Positions 6,992 to 14,907 of a stretch of 42,629 nucleotides of DNA are shown here, piece after piece. The notes beneath the pieces were generated by a model. That model did not search any database. It saw nothing but the letters and a program-made list of their open reading frames with translations, and had not been told where the DNA came from. A program made the position numbers and the translations under genes. How positions within the stretch are numbered: the stretch's first letter is position 1; the number at the start of each line of letters is the position of its first letter. The DNA comes from Acidimicrobiia bacterium (GTDB lineage Bacteria > Actinomycetota > Acidimicrobiia > IMCC26256 > PALSA-555). The stretch is taken from assembly GCA_040881685.1 (NCBI GenBank), contig JBBECS010000036.1, positions 217,643-260,271 of the forward strand. Direction: 5' to 3'.

Positions 6992-9025
6992 GTGAGCGAG
7001 CGCGTAGAGCAGGAAATCACTATCACGTTGCCCGATGGGTCGACGCGCGACGTCGCGAAGGGTGCAACCGCGGCCGATGTTGCCGCGTCCATCGGGCGTG
7101 GGCTTGCCAAGGCCGCGATTGCGGCGAAGGTCGACGGTGAACCCGCCGACCTCGGACGACCGATCGATCACGACGCCGCGGTGGAGATCATCACGGCGGA
7201 CTCGGCTGACGGGCGCGAGGTCCTGCGGCACTCGACTGCGCACGTGATGGCGCAAGCCGTCACCGATCTTTACCCGGGCGCGAAGTACGCCATCGGCCCT
7301 GCGATCGAGGACGGGTTCTACTACGACTTCGAGCTCCCCGACGGCGCCCGGTTCAGCGACGACGACCTGGCGCGAATCGAGGTACGGATGCGCGGGATCG
7401 TGAAGGCCGATCAGCCTTTCGAGCGCACGGAAGTGACACGCGAGCAGGGTTTGGCGGAGTTCGCCGAGCAGCCGTACAAGCGCGACATCATCGAGCGGGT
7501 CGACGCGTCCGAGGTGGGGGATGGGACCGTGGTCTCGCTCTACCGCAATAAGCGTGACGGTGGCGACGCATTCGTGGACCTGTGCCGCGGTCCGCATGTG
7601 CCCTCGACGAAGCGATTGGGCGCGTTCAAGCTCACGAAAGTCGCCGGCGCGTACTGGCGTGGCGACGAGCACGGACCACAGTTGCAACGGATCTACGGCA
7701 CGGCGTGGGAGTCTCCGAAAGCGCTCGAAGAGCACCTGCATCGCCTCGAAGAGGCCGAGCGCCGCGATCATCGCAAGCTCGGTGCCGAGCTCGATCTGTT
7801 CTCGTTCCCAGAGGAGATCGGTTCGGGACTCGCGGTCTTCCATCCGAAGGGCGCGCTCGTGCGCAAGCTCATGGAGGACTACTCCCGCGCGCGGCACGAG
7901 GCGGCTGGTTATTCGTTCGTGAACTCGCCGCACATCACGAAGGCCGAACTCTTTGAGAGGTCCGGGCATCTCGACTTCTTCGCGGACGGGATGTTCCCTC
8001 CCATGACGCTCGATGAAGGCGGCGCCGGCGAAGGCACGAAGTACTACCTCAAGCCGATGAACTGCCCGTTCCACATCCTCATCTTCGAGAGCCGAATGCG
8101 TTCGTACCGAGAGCTCCCGCTGCGGTTCTTCGAGTTCGGCACCGTCTACCGCTATGAGAAGTCCGGCGTTGTCCACGGCCTGACGAGAGTGCGCGGCCTG
8201 ACGATGGACGACGCGCACATCTTCTGCGCGAAGGAGCAGATGCCGGACGAGCTGCGCTCCCTCCTCGTGTTCGTGCTCGACCTGCTGGGTGATTACGGGT
8301 TGTCAGACTTCTACCTCGAGCTGTCCACGAAGCCCGAGGGGAAGGCGATCGGATCCGACGCCGAATGGGCGGAGGCCACGGAGGCGCTGCGCGTCGCGGC
8401 CGAGGCGATGGAGCTTGAGTTGGTGCTCGACGAAGGCGGGGGCGCGTTCTACGGCCCGAAGATCTCGGTGCAGGCGCGCGACGCCATTGGCCGGACATGG
8501 CAGGTCTCGACCATCCAGGTCGACTTCCAGTCCCCCCAGCGGTTCGGCCTCGAGTACGTGGGCACGGACAATCAACGCCACCAGCCGATCATGATCCACC
8601 GCGCGCTCTTCGGGTCGATCGAGCGCTTCTTCGCGATCCTCCTGGAGCACTATGCCGGCGCGTTTCCGGCATGGCTCGCGCCGGTGCAAGCGACGGTTCT
8701 GCCGGTCGCCGACCGTCACGAGCCATACGCGATCACTGTCGCGGACCGGCTGCGCGCCGAAGGCATCCGCGTGGAGTACCACGATGCGCACGGCGACAAC
8801 CTCGGTGCGCGGGTCCGCCGAGCGAAGGTGGAGAAGGTCCCCTACGTGTTGGTCGTCGGTGACGAAGACACAGAGTCGGGCACCGTGGGAGTCAACGTTC
8901 GAGGTGACGAGGCGCCGGAGCGTGGCGTGAACCTCGACGCGTTCGTCGAGCGGTTGCAGGCGGAACTCGAGACGCAGCGGAGCCCTGGCCGGACGGCCGG
9001 GAGGGCGCCGCGAAGTCGACCATGA
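6992..9025 (+). CDS. thrS: Threonyl-tRNA synthetase
   Basis: Charges tRNA-Thr. The 677-residue protein has all ThrRS domains: an N-terminal TGS domain (ITITLPDGSTRDVAKG), the editing domain (HSTAHVMAQAV; CRGPHVPSTKR), the class II core with the zinc cysteine in KPMNCPFH, motif 2 (RYEKSGVVHGLTRVRG) followed by DDAHIFC, motif 3 near PIMIHRALFGSIERFF, and the anticodon-binding domain. I use the GTG at 6992 rather than 6968 because of the promoter spacing. The last 15 residues, RSPGRTAGRAPRSRP, lie beyond the normal ThrRS end and are encoded by a 53-bp dispersed repeat (8969-9021), so this basic tail is probably a late addition. Confidence 0.96.
   Translation: MSERVEQEITITLPDGSTRDVAKGATAADVAASIGRGLAKAAIAAKVDGEPADLGRPIDHDAAVEIITADSADGREVLRHSTAHVMAQAVTDLYPGAKYAIGPAIEDGFYYDFELPDGARFSDDDLARIEVRMRGIVKADQPFERTEVTREQGLAEFAEQPYKRDIIERVDASEVGDGTVVSLYRNKRDGGDAFVDLCRGPHVPSTKRLGAFKLTKVAGAYWRGDEHGPQLQRIYGTAWESPKALEEHLHRLEEAERRDHRKLGAELDLFSFPEEIGSGLAVFHPKGALVRKLMEDYSRARHEAAGYSFVNSPHITKAELFERSGHLDFFADGMFPPMTLDEGGAGEGTKYYLKPMNCPFHILIFESRMRSYRELPLRFFEFGTVYRYEKSGVVHGLTRVRGLTMDDAHIFCAKEQMPDELRSLLVFVLDLLGDYGLSDFYLELSTKPEGKAIGSDAEWAEATEALRVAAEAMELELVLDEGGGAFYGPKISVQARDAIGRTWQVSTIQVDFQSPQRFGLEYVGTDNQRHQPIMIHRALFGSIERFFAILLEHYAGAFPAWLAPVQATVLPVADRHEPYAITVADRLRAEGIRVEYHDAHGDNLGARVRRAKVEKVPYVLVVGDEDTESGTVGVNVRGDEAPERGVNLDAFVERLQAELETQRSPGRTAGRAPRSRP
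8969..9021 (+). repeat. 53-bp dispersed repeat, copy 1 (within the 3' end of thrS)
   Basis: Begins GAGACGCAGCGGAGCC and ends AAGTCGACC, followed by ATGA. It is identical to copy 2 (22623-22675) at 49 of 53 positions and to copy 3 (42568-42620) at 48 of 53. A 7-bp hairpin (CCTGGCC, loop GGAC, GGCCGGG; 8984-9001) sits in the middle. It replaces the natural end of thrS, whose stop is the TGA immediately after the repeat. Confidence 0.85.
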
Positions 9026-9048
9026 CCGAGGTTTCGGCGCGCGCATGA
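9022..9048 (+). other. Eight-codon mini-ORF bridging thrS and the HIT gene
   Basis: The ATG at 9022 overlaps the thrS stop (ATGA), encodes MTEVSARA, and ends in a TGA at 9046 that overlaps the HIT ATG at 9045 (ATGA again). No separate ribosome-binding site for the HIT gene is apparent, so ribosomes might pass along the chain. Expression as a peptide is unproven. Confidence 0.35.
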
Positions 9049-9539
9049 CGCTCGAACGCCTGTGGGCCGGATGGCGCGCGGAGTACGTGGCGAGCGTGGG
9101 AGCCGAGGACGACCGCGATGACTGTCTCTTCTGCACGCTCGCGTCCTCGCCACCCGATGAGGCGTTCGTGGTGGCGCGCAGCGACCGAACCTTCGCGGTA
9201 CTCAACGCATATCCGTACACGTCGGGCCACCTCATGGTGGCGCCGATCACGCACGAAGCCGACCTGGAGGGTCTGGGTCCCGAGGATGCCGCGGCGCTCA
9301 TGTCGATGACACAACGCGCTTCCGTCGCAATCAAGGCGGCATATCAACCAGACGGTCTCAACGTGGGGATGAACCTGGGCCGGGCCGCGGGTGCGGGGGT
9401 CCCCGGTCATCTGCATCTCCATGTGGTGCCGCGTTGGGTGGGCGACACCAACTTCATGACCACGGCCGCCGAGGTCCGCGTACTGCCCGAGGCGCTTCCG
9501 ACCACCCTCGAACGGCTGCGCGCCGCCTGGCCTGCATAA
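9045..9539 (+). CDS. HIT-family nucleotide hydrolase/phosphorylase (Ap4A phosphorylase-like)
   Basis: A 164-residue histidine-triad protein with the active-site motif HLHLHVVPRW. An upstream DCLFC suggests half of a zinc site, and AYPYTSGHLMVAPITH is the typical HIT strand-turn. Actinobacterial members of this position and type act on Ap4A and related dinucleotides. The gene lies between thrS and the PI/PIM lipid genes, the same neighbourhood as the mycobacterial Ap4A phosphorylase Rv2613c, although here two further genes separate it from pgsA. The N-terminus LERLWAGWRAEYV is typical of that group. It is cytoplasmic and probably cotranscribed with thrS. Confidence 0.85.
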   Translation: MTLERLWAGWRAEYVASVGAEDDRDDCLFCTLASSPPDEAFVVARSDRTFAVLNAYPYTSGHLMVAPITHEADLEGLGPEDAAALMSMTQRASVAIKAAYQPDGLNVGMNLGRAAGAGVPGHLHLHVVPRWVGDTNFMTTAAEVRVLPEALPTTLERLRAAWPA

Positions 9540-9549
9540 GGTCACGGTC

Positions 9550-10020
9550 GTGACCGACGCGCTTCCCGAAGATCTCGATGTCACGACCTACGTCGGGCCG
9601 TACTTGTTTCCTGACATCCGCCGACGTCGCATCGCGGGCGCGATTCATGCGGTCGTCGCGGGCGGGAGCCTGATCGGGGGAGCCGCGAGCGGGAACGCCG
9701 GCCTTCTCGTTGCCGGCGGACTCCTCGCGCTCGTCGCCGGATACCACTCCTTGGCGGGCTGGCACCTCGAGCTGGACCAGACCGCGGCGCTCGCCGCCGC
9801 GAGCCGTGCCGCGGGTTTCCCCGTCGGTCACGCCTCCGCGCAGCTCGGCTGGCGGGGCCTTCGATCGCGCCCGTCGTGGCGCATCCTTCTCTATTCAGCC
9901 GACACGCCGCCGACGCAGCGAGGCCTCGTGGAAGTGGACGCCATCGACGGTGGGATCCTCGGACAGTACGTCGAGGACAACCCCGAAGATTGGTCGCAGT
10001 ACGGCCTCGACGGCGCCTAG
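9550..10020 (+). CDS. Hypothetical membrane protein
   Basis: A 156-residue protein starting at GTG 9550, 10 nt after the HIT gene stop. One or two hydrophobic segments lie at about residues 28-65 (IAGAIHAVVAGGSLIGG and AGLLVAGGLLALVAGYHSL), followed by a soluble domain of about 85 residues (ELDQTAALAAASRAAGFPVGHASAQLGWRG onward) ending in EDWSQYGLDGA. I do not recognise the family. Its place in the thrS-HIT unit suggests cotranscription. The stop codon overlaps that of the convergent EF-G-like gene within the palindrome CCTAGG. Confidence 0.65.
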   Translation: MTDALPEDLDVTTYVGPYLFPDIRRRRIAGAIHAVVAGGSLIGGAASGNAGLLVAGGLLALVAGYHSLAGWHLELDQTAALAAASRAAGFPVGHASAQLGWRGLRSRPSWRILLYSADTPPTQRGLVEVDAIDGGILGQYVEDNPEDWSQYGLDGA

Positions 10021-12029
10021 GCCTTTGAAGCCGCGAGGGCCGCGGCGACCTTGTCGACGAGGTGCGCGGGGACGGGGTCATAGTGGGAGTGCTTCATCGC
10101 GAAGCGGCCGCGGCCCTGCGTGAGTGAGCGCAGGTCGATGGCGTAGCGCAGCACCTCTGAGGTGGGCACCAGTGCAACGACTTCCATCTCGCCGCCACCG
10201 ATCGCGCTCGAGCCCTGGATGCGGCCGCGCTTGGAGTTCAGATCGCCCATCAAGTCGCCCTGGTAGGCCTCGGGGGCCATCACCACCAGCTCACTGATCG
10301 GCTCCAGCAGGATGGGGGACGCCTTGGCCATGGCTTCTTTGAACCCGAGCGAGCCGGCCATCTTGAAGCTCATCTCCGACGAGTCCACGGGGTGGTACTT
10401 GCCGTCGAAGCACGTCACCCGCACGTCGACCACGGGGAACCCGTGGAGCCCTCCACCCGACATGGTCTCGCCGATGCCCTTCTCGACGGCCGGGATGAAC
10501 TGACGGGGGATCGCGCCGCCGACGATCGCGTCCACGAACTCGAAACCGCTCCCTCGCTCGAGCGGCTCGACGCGCAGGAAGGCGACGCCGAACTGCCCGT
10601 GACCGCCCGTCTGCTTCTTGTACTTGCCCTCGGCCTCCGCGGTGTCGGTGATCGTCTCCCGGTACGCAACCTTCACGTCCTCGGTCTGCACCTCGACCCC
10701 GAACTTGCGGGAGAGCTTCTCGAGCGCGATGCCGACGTGCGTCTCGCCCATGCCCCAGACGAGGGTCTGGTGCGTCTCCGCGTTGCGCTCGATCTTGATC
10801 GCCGGGTCCTCGTCCTGAAGCCGGTGCAGCGCGTTCGCGAGCTTGTCCTCGTCGCCCTTGTTCTTGGCTCGGATGGCCACGGCCAGCGTCGGCTCGGGCG
10901 GAGACAACGGCTCGACGCCGATGTCAGCGCCGCGCGTCGCGAGCACGTCACCCGTCGCCGTATCGGTGAGCTTGGCGACGGCGGCGATGTCACCGGCCGG
11001 GACCGATTTGATCGTCTGCTGCTCCTTGCCCCGCATGGTGGACAGCTGGTGCAGGCGCTCGTCGTTCATCGTGCGCCCGTTGAGGAGCGTGGCGTCCTGG
11101 TCGACTTGCCCCTGGAGCACCTTGAAGAGGTTCACGCGACCCACGTACGGGTCGACGATCGTCTTGAACACGAACGCCGCGGGTGGACCGTCGCTGGTGC
11201 TCGGCGCAGGCCCTTCCTCAGCGATGAAGTGGGCGAGCCGATCGACGCCGATCAGCTTGGTCGCGCTGCCACACAGCACAGGGAACACGCTGCCCTCGGC
11301 GATGCCCTTGGCCAGGGCCTGCTCGAGCTCCGCGACCGAGAGCTGCTCGTCGCCGAGGTAGCGCTCCATGAGATCGTCGTCGGCGACGACGATCCCTTCG
11401 ACGAGAGCGTCGTGCACCGCGTGTTCCTCCGTGGCCAGCTCCTCGGGCACGGGCTCGGTGCTGCCCTTGCCGGTCGTGCCGTCATACGTGACCGCTTCGT
11501 CCGTCAGGAGGTCCATGACGCCGCGGAACGCGGCCTCTTCGCCGATCGGCAGCTCGAGTGGTGCAACACCGGCACCGAACCGCTCTTTGAGCTGGTCGAG
11601 CGTGCGCTGAAACGACGCGCGCTCCCGGTCCAGCTTGTTGACGAAGATCGCGCGGGGCATGGCGCTTGCTTCGGCCAGCTGCCATGCCGTCTCGGTCTGC
11701 ACCTCGACACCCTCGACCGCGGACACCACGAAGATCGCAAGGTCGGCGGCCCGTAGCGCGGCTGCGACATCGCCCACAAAGTCGGCATACCCCGGCGTAT
11801 CGATGACATTGATCTTGTAGCCGTCGTACTCGAACGGCGCGAGGGCGAGGGACACGGAGATGGTCCGCTTCTGCTCCTCGGGATCGAAATCGCAGACGGT
11901 GGTGCCGTCTTCGACGCGTCCCATGCGCTGGATGGCGCCGGCAACGAAGAGCAGCGCTTCCGCGAGCGTGGTCTTCCCGGCGCCTCCGTGGCCAACCAAG
12001 GCGACGTTGCGGATCTTCGACACGAGCAT
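10017..12029 (-). CDS. Elongation factor G-like translational GTPase (EF-G2/FusA2 type)
   Basis: A 670-residue protein with the EF-G domain order: G domain, domain II, III, IV and V. G1 is GHGGAGKTT (residues 13-21), G3 is DTPGYADF (77-84) and G4 is NKLDRE. The HGGAGKTT form and Tyr81 in place of the catalytic histidine of DTPGHVDF mark the EF-G-like paralogue group rather than the main EF-G. GGHGQFGVA and SYE-like domain IV/V blocks are present. The start is ATG 12029, preceded by a strong GAAGGGGG site; the frame runs 122 codons further upstream, but those residues are basic and unlike the family. The role is unknown, perhaps ribosome-associated under stress. Divergent from pgsA, it interrupts the usual thrS-HIT-pgsA order. 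Confidence 0.85.
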   Translation of the reverse strand: MLVSKIRNVALVGHGGAGKTTLAEALLFVAGAIQRMGRVEDGTTVCDFDPEEQKRTISVSLALAPFEYDGYKINVIDTPGYADFVGDVAAALRAADLAIFVVSAVEGVEVQTETAWQLAEASAMPRAIFVNKLDRERASFQRTLDQLKERFGAGVAPLELPIGEEAAFRGVMDLLTDEAVTYDGTTGKGSTEPVPEELATEEHAVHDALVEGIVVADDDLMERYLGDEQLSVAELEQALAKGIAEGSVFPVLCGSATKLIGVDRLAHFIAEEGPAPSTSDGPPAAFVFKTIVDPYVGRVNLFKVLQGQVDQDATLLNGRTMNDERLHQLSTMRGKEQQTIKSVPAGDIAAVAKLTDTATGDVLATRGADIGVEPLSPPEPTLAVAIRAKNKGDEDKLANALHRLQDEDPAIKIERNAETHQTLVWGMGETHVGIALEKLSRKFGVEVQTEDVKVAYRETITDTAEAEGKYKKQTGGHGQFGVAFLRVEPLERGSGFEFVDAIVGGAIPRQFIPAVEKGIGETMSGGGLHGFPVVDVRVTCFDGKYHPVDSSEMSFKMAGSLGFKEAMAKASPILLEPISELVVMAPEAYQGDLMGDLNSKRGRIQGSSAIGGGEMEVVALVPTSEVLRYAIDLRSLTQGRGRFAMKHSHYDPVPAHLVDKVAAALAASKA

Positions 12030-12055
12030 GACCCCCTTCGTGGCGAGCGATCGGG

Positions 12056-12061
12056 AGTCTA
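12056..12061 (-). promoter_or_regulatory. Putative -10 (TAGACT) for the EF-G-like gene
   Basis: TAGACT on the minus strand, about 26 nt before the ATG at 12029. It leaves a short leader holding the GAAGGGGG ribosome-binding site (12031-12038). The gap 12030-12165 is a divergent promoter region. Confidence 0.35.
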
Positions 12062-12126
12062 TGGGCGCGGTCGGCCGCGCTGGACGGGAAGGTGGTTTGG
12101 GGCACGGTCTCGAAGTCGCGCCCTGG

Positions 12127-12132
12127 TAACCT
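12127..12132 (+). promoter_or_regulatory. Putative -10 (TAACCT) for the pgsA-acyltransferase-pimA operon
   Basis: TAACCT lies 33 nt before the pgsA ATG. A GAAAGG ribosome-binding-like sequence (about 12149-12154) sits between them. No clear -35 is seen. Confidence 0.35.
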
Positions 12133-12165
12133 CGGCGCCTCAGTCGTCGAAAGGTCACCGCGGGC

Positions 12166-12846
12166 ATGCTGGATGGACGTTGGCGCGCGAAGGCAGAGCG
12201 CGGCCTCGATCCCGCAGGCCGGGTGCTCCATCGTCTCGGTGTCTCAGCCGACGTGCTCACGGTCTTCGGCCTCTTCGCGGCGATCGGCACGGCGGCGCTC
12301 ATCGCCAACGGCAATCTTGCGCTCGCGGTGATCGGCGTCATCCTGAGCGGCCTGCCCGACCTCCTCGACGGGTCGGTCGCCCGCCACAGCGGCACGGCGA
12401 GCGCGCGCGGCGCGTTCCTCGACTCGGTCTGCGACCGGGTCGCCGACGCCGTCCTTCTCGCCGGCGTCGCGTGGCACCTGACCGACGACGGACCGGGCGC
12501 GCCGGTCCTGGTGGTGGGCGTCGTCGCGCTCTCGATGCTCGTGTCCTACGAACGAGCCAAGGCGGAGGCGCTCGGGTTCTCCGCACGCGGCGGGATGATG
12601 GAGCGCTTCGAGCGGCTTGTGCTGCTCGGCGTGGGCCTCGCCTTCGATGTCCTCATCCCGGTCCTGTGGATCATGCTCGTGCTCACTGCGGTCACTGCTG
12701 CCCATCGGTTCGCGAAGGTCTGGCGCCAGGCCAGCCCGAGCGAGCGCTTGACCACCCCTGGTCGAATGCGCACGCGCTTCGTGCGGAGTCACCGTGCCCG
12801 GCGCAACCGGCCGCGCCGCGTATCTCGCGTATCGCGCTGGCGCTGA
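12166..12846 (+). CDS. pgsA: CDP-alcohol phosphatidyltransferase, probably phosphatidylinositol-phosphate synthase
   Basis: A 226-residue inner-membrane enzyme. The complete CDP-alcohol phosphotransferase motif is present: Asp65, Asp68-Gly69, Ala72-Arg73, Gly82, Asp86 and Asp90 at the standard spacing (DxxDGxxAR, 8 residues, GxxxDxxxD). About six hydrophobic segments follow in the family pattern. Standing directly before an HtrB-like acyltransferase and a PimA-like glycosyltransferase, it most likely makes the phosphatidylinositol(-phosphate) used for PIMs, as in mycobacteria. The basic C-terminal tail (RSHRARRNRPRRVSRVSRWR) is read from the 53 nt that overlap the next gene. Confidence 0.87.
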   Translation: MLDGRWRAKAERGLDPAGRVLHRLGVSADVLTVFGLFAAIGTAALIANGNLALAVIGVILSGLPDLLDGSVARHSGTASARGAFLDSVCDRVADAVLLAGVAWHLTDDGPGAPVLVVGVVALSMLVSYERAKAEALGFSARGGMMERFERLVLLGVGLAFDVLIPVLWIMLVLTAVTAAHRFAKVWRQASPSERLTTPGRMRTRFVRSHRARRNRPRRVSRVSRWR

Positions 12847-13690
12847 CGTCGCGCGGGCGCTTCCGCCCGCGCTCGGACTGCGGATCGCGCGAGGCATATC
12901 GCGAGGGATGACGGCGATCTTCAGCAAACGCCGTCTCCAGGTTGAGCGCAACCTCAGACGCGCCACACGAGGCGCGTTGAGCGAGGGCGAGCTGCACCGC
13001 GCTACCAGTCGGCTGTTCTCGAACTATGGGCAATATTGGTACGAGCTGTTTCGTCTCCGGCGCGAGCACCGTTCACTCGAAGCCGATACCGACAGCGAAG
13101 GCTACGAGCACATCGCAGAACCCCAAGCGGCAGGACGAGGCGTGATCCTCGCGCTCCCACATCTGGGCAACTGGGACGCGGCGGGTGCGTGGCTCGCGGG
13201 GCGCGGCCATCGGCTCACGGTCGTCGCGGAACCGCTCGAGCCCCCAGAGCTCTTCACCTGGTTCGCGACCGAGCGACGCGAGCTGGGCATGGACGTGGTC
13301 CCGCTCGGTCCCGGCGCAGCCGGGGCGCTGCTGCGCGCGCTCGCCGACGGCGGGATTGCCGCCCTCGTGTGCGACCGCGACCTCACCGGAGACGGCGTCG
13401 AGGTGGAGCTGTTCGGAGAGCCCACCACGATGCCGGGCGGGCCAGCGGTGCTCGCATTCCGTTCCGGAGCACCGATCGTGCCGGTGGGCATCTACTTCCG
13501 GCCGGCGGCACGACGGTTTGTGCGGATCCTGGCGCCGGTCCCGACTGAGCGTCGTGGGAGCCTGCGCGACGATGTGCAGCGCGTGACTCAGGACTTGGCC
13601 CGATGCTTCGAAGGGCTGATCGCGGCGGCACCCGACCATTGGCTGATGATGCAGCCGGTCTGGCCGAGCGACAGCGCGCCCCGACCATGA
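12794..13690 (+). CDS. Lysophospholipid acyltransferase-family protein (PIM acyltransferase, PatA/HtrB-like)
   Basis: A 298-residue LpxL/HtrB-superfamily acyltransferase. The catalytic HX4D motif is in LALPHLGNWDAAGAWLA. Further family blocks are ALVCDRDLTGDGVEVELFGEPTTMPGGPAVLA and the end DHWLMMQPVW. In mycobacteria the homologue between pgsA and pimA acylates phosphatidylinositol mannosides at the inner membrane. The GTG start at 12794 lies inside pgsA, giving an unusually long 53-nt overlap; the first likely amphipathic helix (AAYLAYRAGADVARALPPALG) supports it. The stop overlaps the next ATG. Confidence 0.83.
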   Translation: MPGATGRAAYLAYRAGADVARALPPALGLRIARGISRGMTAIFSKRRLQVERNLRRATRGALSEGELHRATSRLFSNYGQYWYELFRLRREHRSLEADTDSEGYEHIAEPQAAGRGVILALPHLGNWDAAGAWLAGRGHRLTVVAEPLEPPELFTWFATERRELGMDVVPLGPGAAGALLRALADGGIAALVCDRDLTGDGVEVELFGEPTTMPGGPAVLAFRSGAPIVPVGIYFRPAARRFVRILAPVPTERRGSLRDDVQRVTQDLARCFEGLIAAAPDHWLMMQPVWPSDSAPRP

Positions 13691-14826
13691 CGCGCCGCCC
13701 CCGTCCGCTGAGGGTCGCGTTGATCTGTCCATACTCGCTGTCCCTCTTCGGCGGTGTGCAGCTCCAGGTGCTCGCACTTGCGCGCGCCTTGCGGCAGTGC
13801 GGCGTCGACGCACGAGTGCTCGCGCCATCCGACGGACCGCCGCCCGGACCGGGGATCATCAGCGTCGGACCGACCTTCCGCTTCCCGTCCAACGGGTCGA
13901 TCGCACCCATCACATCGGGACGCGCGGTGGCAAGCCGTACGCTCGAGGCACTGCGATCGTTCGCCCCTGATGTGCTGCACCTGCACGAGCCGCTATCGCC
14001 CGGCGCGAACCACGCCGCTCTCCTTGCCACGGAGATCCCAGCCGTCGGCACGTTCCACGCGGCATACCCGGGCCGCAACGGCTGGTACGACGCGCTGCGC
14101 CTGCCGCTCCGACGGCTCGTCGAGCGCCTTGCGGTGCGCACGGCGGTGTCCGAAGAAGCACAGCGTAACATCGAGACCACGTTCGGCCTGCCGTGCGAGA
14201 TCCTCCCGAACGGCGTGGAGATCGCCACGTACGCGGGCGCCGAGTCGTGGCCGAGTGCATCGCCGGCGGTCCTGTTCATCGGTCGGCACGAGCAGCGAAA
14301 GGGCCTCGGCGTCCTGCTCGACGCGTTCTCCGGGCTCCACGAGGACGCAGTGCTGTGGATCGCGGGGCACGGACCAGAGACCACGTCGCTTCGCAGCAGC
14401 GCCGCCGGCGACACGCGGGTCGATTGGCTCGGAGTGATCTCCGAGCACGAGAAGGCTCGCCGCCTGCGCGGCGCGACCGTCGCGTGCTTTCCGTCCATCG
14501 AAGGTGAGTCGTTCGGCGTGGTGCTGCTCGAAGCCATGGCTGCAGGAGCTGCCGTCGTCGCGTCCGACCTCACCGGCTATCGCGATGTCGTCCGAAACGG
14601 CCGTGAGGTCCTCCTCGTGCCCCCTGGGGACGTTGGCGCGCTCCGAGATGCGCTCGGGCGCGCACTCAGTGATCCGGCGCTTCGTGACGAGTTGGTCGCG
14701 GCCGGACGGACGCGAGCGGAGGAGTTCGCGATGCCTCGTCTCGCCGCGTCCTTCATCGAGCGCTACGAGTCGCTCCTTGCCAGCAAGCCGAACGTCACCT
14801 CTGGGCCGGCCCGGTCCACGATCTGA
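13687..14826 (+). CDS. pimA: GT4 glycosyltransferase, PimA-like phosphatidylinositol mannosyltransferase
   Basis: A 379-residue GT-B fold glycosyltransferase, predicted to add mannose from GDP-mannose to phosphatidylinositol on the cytoplasmic face of the membrane. The N-terminus RVALICPYSLSLFGGVQLQVLALARAL carries the conserved GGVQ loop. HLHEPLSPG and FHAAYPGRN match PimA-type acceptor-domain blocks. The C-terminal donor domain has FIGRHEQRKGLGVLLDA and the E-x7-E motif in EGESFGVVLLEAMA. The start overlaps the acyltransferase stop (ATGA). Specificity rests mainly on operon position. Confidence 0.78.
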   Translation: MTRRPRPLRVALICPYSLSLFGGVQLQVLALARALRQCGVDARVLAPSDGPPPGPGIISVGPTFRFPSNGSIAPITSGRAVASRTLEALRSFAPDVLHLHEPLSPGANHAALLATEIPAVGTFHAAYPGRNGWYDALRLPLRRLVERLAVRTAVSEEAQRNIETTFGLPCEILPNGVEIATYAGAESWPSASPAVLFIGRHEQRKGLGVLLDAFSGLHEDAVLWIAGHGPETTSLRSSAAGDTRVDWLGVISEHEKARRLRGATVACFPSIEGESFGVVLLEAMAAGAAVVASDLTGYRDVVRNGREVLLVPPGDVGALRDALGRALSDPALRDELVAAGRTRAEEFAMPRLAASFIERYESLLASKPNVTSGPARSTI

Positions 14827-14837
14827 CGCCCGGTCAC

Positions 14838-14856
14838 GGGGCCCTGCGTCGGCCCC
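14838..14856 (+). terminator. Hairpin after pimA
   Basis: GGGGCC (14838-14843), a 7-nt loop, and GGCCCC (14851-14856) form a perfect 6-bp GC stem 12 nt after the pimA stop, with no T-tract. It abuts the putative lemA -10 at 14857. Confidence 0.4.
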
Positions 14857-14862
14857 TATGAT
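14857..14862 (+). promoter_or_regulatory. Putative -10 (TATGAT) for lemA-htpX
   Basis: TATGAT, a good -10 match, lies 45 nt before the lemA GTG. A GAGGGGG ribosome-binding site (14894-14900) sits in the leader. Confidence 0.4.
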
Positions 14863-14907
14863 GTCGCCCGTCCGCACCAGCCCGCGCCGCTTCGAGGGGG
14901 CCTGCCA

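Noticed and set aside
12030-12395. N-terminal extension of the EF-G-like gene to 12395
   Set aside because: The extra residues are Arg/Pro-rich and unlike EF-G, they overlap pgsA and its promoter, and the ATG at 12029 has a strong ribosome-binding site.
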